Assembly (NCBI GenBank): GCA_009936695.1
Contig: JAACEA010000393.1
Coordinates: 1 to 5,111, forward strand
Direction: 5' to 3'
Length of the DNA: 5,111 nucleotides
Source: Planctomycetia bacterium
GTDB lineage: Bacteria > Planctomycetota > Phycisphaerae > Phycisphaerales > SM1A02
Under the pieces are notes generated by a model. That model did not search any database. It was not told where the DNA came from and was given only the letters and a program-made list of their open reading frames with translations. The position numbers and the translations under genes were made by a program. Shown here in pieces: positions 1 to 5,111 of the stretch (the first letter of the stretch is position 1; each line of letters begins with the position of its first letter).

Positions 1-299
1 AGCTGGTCCGCCAGCTCTGGCTCGACGCCTACAACGAGGTGCTCAGCGGTCCGCAGGTCGAAGTGATCTCGACGCCCCCGGGACTCCGCGGCCTCGCGCT
101 TCGCATGAAGAGCTCGATGGACGTGTCGACGGCGCGTCGCAACGCGGCGTCTGATGCGAAGAAGGTCGACGCGATGCGTGGACTGGCCGACGTGAACAAC
201 TGGCAGCTCGGTGGCCGGCAGATCAACATCAACCGGTCCGGTCGTCGTCTGAACCGCGATGCCCGCGGCGGCTACGGCCGCGAGGGAGGCGGCGAATGA
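1..299 (+). CDS. 3' end of an unrecognised protein with an Arg/Gly-rich tail
   Basis: The frame whose first complete codon is at base 3 is open from the window edge to a TGA at 297-299, giving the last 98 residues of a protein that starts upstream. I do not recognise the family. The visible part begins with a Trp/Tyr-bearing stretch (LVRQLWLDAYNEVLSG), continues through a polar, probably helical Ala/Lys/Arg/Asp-rich segment, and ends in a tail rich in Arg, Gly and Asn (RRLNRDARGGYGREGGGE), which looks disordered. No membrane segment or known catalytic motif is visible. Its stop overlaps the start codon of the ABC ATPase by ATGA, so the two are probably translationally coupled and co-transcribed, and it may belong to the same transport system. 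A GTG at 39 is an internal codon rather than a convincing start, because the frame stays open upstream and no ribosome site precedes it. That this is real coding sequence is fairly sure. The function is unknown. Confidence 0.75.
   Translation, partial: LVRQLWLDAYNEVLSGPQVEVISTPPGLRGLALRMKSSMDVSTARRNAASDAKKVDAMRGLADVNNWQLGGRQININRSGRRLNRDARGGYGREGGGE
282..289 (+). promoter_or_regulatory. Shine-Dalgarno site for the ABC ATPase
   Basis: GAGGGAGG lies six bases ahead of the ATG at 296. It sits inside the Arg/Gly-rich tail of the upstream gene, and together with the ATGA overlap it fixes the ATPase start. It is the strongest ribosome site in the window. Confidence 0.7.
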
Positions 300-1540
300 A
301 CCAGGTGAACGAGCTCACGAACCGGGATCCGTCCCGTCCGACGATCGGCGAGCCGATCGTCGAGGCGGTGGGCCTCACCAAGATCTTCAGCGACTTCTGG
401 AAGCGAGCGAAGGCCCGTGCGGTCGACGGAATCGACTTCGAGATCAACCGGCACGAGATCTTCGGCCTGCTCGGACCGAACGGATCGGGCAAGAGCACCA
501 CGATCAAGATGATCCTCGGCCTGCTCCACAAGTCGTCGGGCCGGCTCAGCGTCTTCGGAAGGGATCCCTCCGACGTCGCGATTAAGAGCAAGATCGGCTA
601 TCTCCCGGAGGAGTCCTACCTCTACCGGTTCCTCGACGCCCGTGAGACCCTCGACTACTACGGTCGCATCTTCGGGCTCGACCACCGCACGCGGAAGCGT
701 CGCATCGACGAACTTCTCGACATGGTCGGCCTCGCGCAGGTCAAGCGTCGAGCGGTCGGCGAGTACTCGAAGGGGATGAGTCGCCGACTCGGGCTCGCCC
801 AGGCGCTGATCAACGATCCCGAGCTGCTCATCCTCGATGAGCCGACCTCCGGGCTCGATCCCATCGGCACCCGTCAGGTCAAGGATCTGCTCCTGGAACT
901 CGGGCGGCGGGGAACCACGATCCTGCTGAGTTCGCACCTGCTCGGGGACGTCGAAGACGTGTGCGATCGAATGGTGATCCTCTACGGCGGGAAGATCCGC
1001 GGTGAAGGTCGCACCGGCGATCTCCTCGCGGATTCGCAACACACCGTCATCCGCACCCCGACCCTCGACGCCGACGCCGTGGACGAGATCGAAGGCGTGC
1101 TCCGGCGGCGTGGTGTCGCGATCGATTCGGTGCAGCGTCCGCGACAGCGACTCGAGGATCTCTTCATGGGGATCGTCGAACAGGCCCAGGAGGAGGCGGC
1201 AGGCACCTCCGGCGCCCTTCAGGGTGGCGAGACCGCGGCGTTTCTCACCCGGGACGAGGCGGTCGAGACCGAAGAAGGCGAATCGCTGCTCGACGCTCTT
1301 CAGTCCGATCGGACGCCTGATCAGGTCCGATCGGTCGAGAAGCAGGCGGGATCCACCACCGAATCGACGGAGAAGTCCGCGGAAGTCCTCGACGAACTTC
1401 TTCGGGACGAGGCGCCCACGCTGCCCGAAGCCTCGGTGACCGAGGTGCCGGATGCCCCCGACGATCACGACAACTCCGTCATCGACGGATTGCTCGGCGG
1501 TGAAGGCGACGACGACGAGGATCGGAGTTCGTCACGGTGA
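296..1540 (+). CDS. ABC transporter ATP-binding protein with long acidic C-terminal tail
   Basis: This is the cytoplasmic ATPase of an ABC-2-type transporter, of the CcmA/NatA/DrrA-like class, 414 residues long. The order of motifs is complete: Walker A GPNGSGKST at 60-68, Q-loop region IGYLPEE at 100-106 (Glu where many ABC proteins have Gln, a variant I recall as usual in this class), signature YSKGM at 157-161, Walker B LLILDE at 177-182 with catalytic Glu182, D-loop SGLD at 185-188, and switch His214. The standard domain ends near LEDLFMGIVEQ (286-296). Residues 297-414 are an added tail of low complexity, with about 33 acidic and 8 basic residues, ending in GDDDED and carrying three spaced motifs of the form [SE]-[LV]-[LI]-D-x-L-[LQ] (330-336, 363-369, 394-400). 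The start is set by the Shine-Dalgarno site and the ATGA junction. The stop overlaps the permease start by GTGA, so the two products are probably made in step. ATP hydrolysis driving the adjacent permease is well supported by motifs and context. The substrate and the role of the tail are unknown. Confidence 0.95.
   Translation: MNQVNELTNRDPSRPTIGEPIVEAVGLTKIFSDFWKRAKARAVDGIDFEINRHEIFGLLGPNGSGKSTTIKMILGLLHKSSGRLSVFGRDPSDVAIKSKIGYLPEESYLYRFLDARETLDYYGRIFGLDHRTRKRRIDELLDMVGLAQVKRRAVGEYSKGMSRRLGLAQALINDPELLILDEPTSGLDPIGTRQVKDLLLELGRRGTTILLSSHLLGDVEDVCDRMVILYGGKIRGEGRTGDLLADSQHTVIRTPTLDADAVDEIEGVLRRRGVAIDSVQRPRQRLEDLFMGIVEQAQEEAAGTSGALQGGETAAFLTRDEAVETEEGESLLDALQSDRTPDQVRSVEKQAGSTTESTEKSAEVLDELLRDEAPTLPEASVTEVPDAPDDHDNSVIDGLLGGEGDDDEDRSSSR
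339..362 (+). repeat. Perfect 10-bp inverted repeat with 4-base loop inside the ATPase gene
   Basis: CGACGATCGG at 339-348 and CCGATCGTCG at 353-362 are exact reverse complements separated by CGAG. In RNA this would make a stable hairpin about 45 bases into the ATPase gene. It encodes part of the variable N-terminal leader before the nucleotide-binding domain. No T-run follows, so it is not a standard terminator. Role unknown. Confidence 0.6.
1303..1334 (+). repeat. Cluster of three GATC-centred palindromes forming a 10-bp inverted repeat
   Basis: Three perfect palindromes follow one another: GTCCGATCGGAC (1303-1314), CCTGATCAGG (1316-1325) and CCGATCGG (1327-1334). The outer two also form a perfect inverted repeat, CCGATCGGAC (1305-1314) with GTCCGATCGG (1325-1334), around a 10-base spacer, and share the direct repeat GTCCGATCGG with a 22-base period. 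The cluster lies in the part of the ATPase gene that encodes the acidic tail, where the protein sequence is probably under weak constraint. It could be an RNA hairpin, a protein-binding site or a by-product of the window-wide GATC enrichment. Confidence 0.55.
1524..1527 (+). promoter_or_regulatory. Shine-Dalgarno site for the permease GTG start
   Basis: GGAG lies nine bases before the GTG at 1537. It supports the GTG start that overlaps the ATPase stop. The next in-frame ATG encodes Met65 and would delete the first membrane segment. Confidence 0.5.
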
Positions 1541-3663
1541 AGACGATCCGGAAGATCTGGGGCGTGCTCGACGAGATCCAGCACCGAACGACGGCGAAGA
1601 TCGTCCTTTCGGTCCTCGCGGTCATCGTGGTGAGCGCGGTCTTCGGGAAGACCTGGTTCGAGGCCGACGCGGCGCGAACTCGATTCGACGACGTGGTCGA
1701 AGTCCTTCGGGAGGCCAACTCCATCGAGATGGACGCGGTCGCGGCCCGGCTGATCGACACCGGTGAAGTCGTGATCGACGGCGAGACCTACGGCGGACCG
1801 TCGGTCAAGGCCGGAATCTCCGAGTTCTTCGACGAGGAATCCGGACGACTCACCCAGATCGCGGAACTCGGGGCGCTCTTCATCGCGACCACGATTCCCG
1901 ACTGGCTCCCGACGCTCGTCATCGATCGGCCGGAGTTCGTGGTCTGGGGCGGGCTGCTCGTCCTCGGCTGGCTTCTGATCGTGATCTGGACCGAGATCAG
2001 CCTGCCGGTCCTGGTGACCCTCCTCGGGACGTTCGCGCTCGCGGCGATCCCGTGGTGGCAGGGCTACCGCGGCGTGGTCGTGTCGATCCTCGGGGTCGGC
2101 GTGCTGGTCGTCACCTTCGTGCTCCTGATCCGCCTGCTCCTGCTCGTCCTGTCCACGCTCGGCTCGCCCCGTACGACCTCGAATCGTCACGGTCGACCGT
2201 CGCGCCTGGTGGGGATCTGCGCGGTCGCGCACACCCTCGTCCGGGAGAGCGTCAGGCTGCGGATCTCGCTCGCGTTCATCGTGCTGATGCTGGTCACGCT
2301 CCCGCTGATCCCGCTCTGGATCGATCCCGACGCCCCCGTCCGGTACCAGTTGCAGGACTTCCTCAGCGACTCGATGGCCCTGGTGTACACCCTCGCCGCG
2401 TGCATGACGCTGGTGCTCGCCTGCGCGACCGTGAGTTTCGAGGTTCGCGATCGACAGATCTGGCATCTCGTCACGAAGCCGCTCGGCCGACTCGAATACA
2501 TGCTTGGAAAGTGGCTGGGGCTCGTCCTCCTCAACCTGATCCTGCTCGCGATCGGGGGCGTCTCGATCTTCTCCTTCACGCAATACCTCAGCACCCGGGC
2601 CGACGATCCGATGCAGTCGATCGAGGTCCACGACGAGGTGCTGACCGCGCGGGTGGGGGTGTATCCCAGCTTCGATCGTCTGACCGAGGACCAGGTCCGG
2701 GATCGGGCGCTCGCGGAGTACGAGAGCGATCTCCTGCTCAAGAGCGAGGTCGAGGACGGCATCCGGTCCTACGCCGACACCATTCGTAGGATCGTGCGCC
2801 GTCTTCGGAAGGAGTACCTCGATCAGCAGCGGATGATCGCACCGGGCGGTTTCGAGGAGGGCAAGGAATACGACGCGCGGGTCTACGAATTCGAAGGCCT
2901 CGACGCCGCACGCGACGAGGGGCTGAATCTGACCCTCCGATACCTGTTCCACATCGGTCGCTCCGAGAACATCGATCGATACCCGGTGGTCTTCCGCTTT
3001 CCCAGCGTGGGCGAGGAGGTCGGCCAGGAGTTCGTGCCCGAGCAGTGGCACCGGCTGCTGGTCCCCGCCAGTTTCGTCGACGAGGACGGGATTCTCCGAC
3101 TCCAGATCCTGAACGGCGGCTTCTCGGTGAACCAGCAGAGCGCCGCGACCAGGCGATTCTTCTCGAACGGGGCGACGCTCTTCTTCGACGCGACGGACGT
3201 CGAGATCATGTGGCAGGCGGCGTCGTTCGAGTCGAACTTCCTTCGAGCCATGGTCGTGAATTGGACCAAGCTCTCGTTCCTCGCGATGCTCGGCGTCTCC
3301 GCCGCGACGTTCCTGAGCTTCCCGGTCGCGGTGCTGCTGGCCTTCACCGTCTTCGTCGGTGGCTCGATGGCCTCGTTCATCGGGAACAGCGTCACCCTGT
3401 TCAGGCCCGACGCCGACGCGATCGCCCTGATCCAGTGGGTGCAGATCCTGATCGGCTGGATCGCCGGAAGCGTCGCCTGGCTGCTGGAGCCGTTCGGTCA
3501 GGCGAGTCCGAATTCGATGGTCGTGGAGGGACGGCTCGTCTCCTGGGCCGGTGTCGGTCGCGATCTCCTGGTGATCGGTCTCCTCTGGTGCGGCATGGCC
3601 CTCGGGATCGGTCTGCTGGTCTTCCGCCGCCGCGAACTCGCGACCTACAGCGGGCACGGCTGA
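1537..3663 (+). CDS. ABC-2-type transporter permease with large extracytoplasmic insertion
   Basis: This is the membrane subunit paired with the ATPase, 708 residues and much longer than a usual 250-400-residue ABC-2 permease. Hydrophobic segments lie near residues 21-37, 134-151, 154-172, 178-208, 242-261, 278-298, 323-348, 586-612, 628-650 and 675-696, a ten-segment model. The positive-inside rule fits it: Arg/Lys-rich stretches at 211-223 and 697-699 would be cytoplasmic. The last six segments form an ABC-2-like core with the cytoplasmic loop EVRDRQIWHLVTKPLGRLEYMLGKW (302-326), whose KP-x-x-R...LGKW pattern is typical of these permeases. Two outside regions stand out: 38-133 and 351-570. 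The latter begins with a charged, helical stretch (about 380-430) and goes on to alternating polar/hydrophobic, probably beta-rich sequence (about 445-555). The GTG start is set by the GTGA overlap. An export or membrane-remodelling role fits the class. The substrate is unknown. Confidence 0.9.
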   Translation: MKTIRKIWGVLDEIQHRTTAKIVLSVLAVIVVSAVFGKTWFEADAARTRFDDVVEVLREANSIEMDAVAARLIDTGEVVIDGETYGGPSVKAGISEFFDEESGRLTQIAELGALFIATTIPDWLPTLVIDRPEFVVWGGLLVLGWLLIVIWTEISLPVLVTLLGTFALAAIPWWQGYRGVVVSILGVGVLVVTFVLLIRLLLLVLSTLGSPRTTSNRHGRPSRLVGICAVAHTLVRESVRLRISLAFIVLMLVTLPLIPLWIDPDAPVRYQLQDFLSDSMALVYTLAACMTLVLACATVSFEVRDRQIWHLVTKPLGRLEYMLGKWLGLVLLNLILLAIGGVSIFSFTQYLSTRADDPMQSIEVHDEVLTARVGVYPSFDRLTEDQVRDRALAEYESDLLLKSEVEDGIRSYADTIRRIVRRLRKEYLDQQRMIAPGGFEEGKEYDARVYEFEGLDAARDEGLNLTLRYLFHIGRSENIDRYPVVFRFPSVGEEVGQEFVPEQWHRLLVPASFVDEDGILRLQILNGGFSVNQQSAATRRFFSNGATLFFDATDVEIMWQAASFESNFLRAMVVNWTKLSFLAMLGVSAATFLSFPVAVLLAFTVFVGGSMASFIGNSVTLFRPDADAIALIQWVQILIGWIAGSVAWLLEPFGQASPNSMVVEGRLVSWAGVGRDLLVIGLLWCGMALGIGLLVFRRRELATYSGHG

Positions 3664-3748
3664 CCCCGCGTCCCCACGAACCGGCCGTCGAACCGGGCCG
3701 TATCACGAATCCAATGGCACTTTCCCCCGACTCCAACGACCGCGCCTC
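3664..3748 (+). other. Intergenic spacer
   Basis: These 85 bases are the only non-coding stretch in the window. They hold a weak 5-bp inverted repeat (CGGCC at 3682-3686, GGCCG at 3696-3700), a TATCAC at 3701-3706 without a matching -35 box, and the mini-ORF described separately. No Shine-Dalgarno site, T-run terminator or clear promoter is visible, so read-through from the permease is the simplest view. Confidence 0.6.
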
Positions 3749-3752
3749 ATGA
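3714..3752 (+). promoter_or_regulatory. Possible 12-codon leader mini-ORF overlapping the next start codon
   Basis: ATG at 3714 opens a frame encoding MALSPDSNDRAS that stops with TGA at 3750-3752, overlapping the ATG of the following gene at 3749 as ATGA. The same overlap style joins the two upstream junctions. Neither the mini-ORF nor the following gene has a recognisable Shine-Dalgarno site, so ribosomes ending the mini-ORF could restart on the next gene. The mini-ORF is short enough that chance is a serious alternative. The peptide shows no run of one amino acid of the attenuation-leader type. Confidence 0.25.
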
Positions 3753-5111
3753 GCAAAGACCGAATCATCCAGATCGTCGCGCTGGCCTTCGCGGTCATCG
3801 CGGTCTTCGGCGCCGGCCGGATTCTCCCCACCATCGTGGAGAAGGCGGGCCAGGAGCATCTGATGCTCACCACCGTCGATCCCACGACGGGCGAGCCGAA
3901 CGACGAGTCCGAGGCGATCGACGTCTTCACGAGCATGGTCCGGTCCATCGAGACCACCATGACCTTCGCCGGAGACGAACCGGTGGAGTTCATCTTCGAC
4001 GCCGGGACCCGCGACTGGAGCGGAAACGTCGGTGACGTGGTGGAGATCGCCTATCGCGACGGCGCGGTGACGCGGGAACTGACCGCCCGGGTCGACGGGA
4101 TCGACGGGTACGCACTGCGGTACACGGACGCCTCGATCGATGGCGCGCCGCCGATCGTGGCGCTCGGGACCGCGATCGGCGCCCTCCGCGGCCTGATCGT
4201 CGACTATCTGTGGATCAAGGTCAACATGATGAAGGAGGAGGGTCAGTTCTACGAGGTCATGAGCGACGCGGACCTGATCACCAAGCTTCAACCGCGGTTC
4301 TCCCAGGTCTGGGGTTTCCATGGCCACAACATGGCCTACAACATCTCGGTGCTCACCAACACCCCGGAGGAGCGCTGGGACTGGGTGAAGGCCGGGATCA
4401 ACCTCGTCCGAAACGAGGGGCTTCGATACAACCCCAACGACGTCGTTCTCCACAAGGAGCTGGCGTTCTGGTTCGCCCACAAGATGGACGGCGTCTCGGA
4501 CGACGCCCATCTCCACTACAAGCGGGAGCACGCGAAGGAGTGGCACTTCCTCCTCGGAAAGCCGCCCTTCAACTCGGAGGATCGCGTCCTCTGGATGGAG
4601 ACGATCGCCAACGCCGCCGAGTCCATCGAGGAGGCAGACGCCCGCGTGCCGGGGACGGCGCAGCTGGTCGAGGATCTCAGGGAAGCCCTCGATCGGACCG
4701 GCTCCGGCTTCGAGATGTCCCTCGATCGGGACTTCCTGATGAACATCGGAAAGTGGAACGCCGTCAAGCAGTCTCCGTACGCCAAGATTCTCGGGCTCGA
4801 CGCGACCTTCGCGAAGAACGATCCGGTCTACGCGACCTTCGACCAGGTGCTCGCCGATCCGGCTCGCATGGATCAGGTCCGCGAGTTCGTCAACTTCCTT
4901 CGGAAGAAGGCGCTCCGCGAGGACTACAACATGGACCCCGAGGTGATGTACGAGTACACCCGGGACATCGGACCGATCGACTGGCGTCATCCCCAGGCAC
5001 ACGCGCTCTACTGGGGCAAGCTGGGGTCCGAGCGGGGCTCCAAGCGGTATGAGGACGCGGAGGACGCGTACAACGTCCTGAACAACGATCGAATCTGGCT
5101 CCAGGCGATGC
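3749..5111 (+). CDS. Membrane-anchored protein with TPR-like helical region, 3' end cut off
   Basis: The frame runs from ATG at 3749 through the window edge without a stop, giving 454 residues of an incomplete protein. Lys3/Arg5 followed by a hydrophobic stretch (about 6-23) make a membrane anchor. Residues 28-133 look like a small extracytoplasmic, partly beta-stranded region (EPVEFIFDAG, VGDVVEIAYRDG). A second hydrophobic stretch (about 135-154) would bring the chain back inside. From about 150 the sequence is helical and rich in Trp, Tyr, His and Asn, with LWIKVNMMKEEGQFYE (154-169), VWGFHGHNMAYNISV (187-201), NEGLRYNP (222-229) and ELAFWFAHKM (237-246). This resembles TPR-like proteins I recall beside ABC transporters in planctomycetes. 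The exact family is not named here. No enzyme motif is seen. Its position after the ATPase and permease suggests an accessory subunit. No Shine-Dalgarno site precedes the start, and no other in-frame start keeps the anchor. Confidence is high that it is a gene and low for function. Confidence 0.88.
   Translation, partial: MSKDRIIQIVALAFAVIAVFGAGRILPTIVEKAGQEHLMLTTVDPTTGEPNDESEAIDVFTSMVRSIETTMTFAGDEPVEFIFDAGTRDWSGNVGDVVEIAYRDGAVTRELTARVDGIDGYALRYTDASIDGAPPIVALGTAIGALRGLIVDYLWIKVNMMKEEGQFYEVMSDADLITKLQPRFSQVWGFHGHNMAYNISVLTNTPEERWDWVKAGINLVRNEGLRYNPNDVVLHKELAFWFAHKMDGVSDDAHLHYKREHAKEWHFLLGKPPFNSEDRVLWMETIANAAESIEEADARVPGTAQLVEDLREALDRTGSGFEMSLDRDFLMNIGKWNAVKQSPYAKILGLDATFAKNDPVYATFDQVLADPARMDQVREFVNFLRKKALREDYNMDPEVMYEYTRDIGPIDWRHPQAHALYWGKLGSERGSKRYEDAEDAYNVLNNDRIWLQAM

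Noticed and set aside
39..299. Short independent gene starting at GTG 39
   Set aside because: The same frame is open back to the window edge and no ribosome site precedes the GTG, so this is the end of a longer gene.
593..616. Glu in place of Gln in the ATPase Q-loop region as a sign of inactivity
   Set aside because: The IGYLPEE form is, to my knowledge, common in this ABC class, and Walker A, Walker B, catalytic Glu and switch His are all intact.
272..1468. Long open frame on the minus strand opposite the ATPase
   Set aside because: It mirrors a motif-complete ABC ATPase, its translation is Asp/Arg/Glu/Val-rich without any recognisable motif, and GC-rich third positions suppress antisense stops.
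1465..3657. 730-codon open frame on the minus strand opposite the permease
   Set aside because: The translation is an extremely charged, His/Asp/Glu/Arg-rich string, the typical antisense image of a hydrophobic GC-rich membrane protein. The plus-strand frame has clear membrane segments.
3682..3700. Possible terminator hairpin after the permease
   Set aside because: The stem is only 5 bp with a 9-base loop and no T-run follows, so it is too weak to call.
3701..3706. TATCAC as a -10 box for a separate promoter
   Set aside because: No -35-like element at the proper distance, and one hexamer match is expected by chance.
3045..3752. Plus-strand open frame overlapping the permease 3' end
   Set aside because: Arg/Pro/Asp-rich out-of-frame translation. 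Only its last 12 codons, outside the permease, were kept as a possible leader mini-ORF.
3401..5002. 533-codon open frame on the minus strand opposite the permease end and the helical protein
   Set aside because: It crosses the gene junction and the spacer, lacks motifs, and is explained by the same codon bias.

Overview
This is a GC-rich bacterial window (about two thirds G+C by eye, third codon positions mostly G or C). All genes lie on the plus strand and are packed as one probable operon. Codon style, ATGA/GTGA gene junctions and the kind of ABC transporter and helical partner protein encoded suggest a planctomycete, perhaps of the Phycisphaerae. That placement is inference from remembered protein style and was not searched.

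Layout: (1) the 3' end of an unrecognised gene (to 299) ends in an Arg/Gly-rich tail. (2) A 414-residue ABC transporter ATPase (296-1540) overlaps it by an ATGA junction. It has a complete nucleotide-binding domain followed by an unusual acidic tail of about 118 residues. (3) A 708-residue ABC-2-type permease (1537-3663) overlaps the ATPase by a GTGA junction. It carries two large extracytoplasmic regions, the bigger one of about 220 residues between the two halves of the six-helix core. (4) After an 85-base gap that holds only a 12-codon mini-ORF, a membrane-anchored protein with a Trp/Tyr-rich, TPR-like helical region (3749 to beyond the window end) begins. Its start codon overlaps the mini-ORF's stop.

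Taken together, genes 2 and 3 form a likely ABC exporter or membrane-remodelling transporter. Gene 4 is a plausible dedicated accessory protein because it is co-oriented, membrane-anchored and adjacent. The substrate cannot be told from the sequence. No RNA gene, CRISPR array, insertion sequence, origin or convincing terminator was seen.

At the DNA level the window is strikingly rich in GATC. Asp is written GAT almost only when the next codon begins with C, and GAC otherwise. Several perfect GATC-centred palindromes and hairpins lie inside the ATPase gene. The strongest items to follow up are the acidic repeat-bearing tail of the ATPase, the inserted domain of the permease, the two-membrane-segment helical partner, and the GATC pattern.
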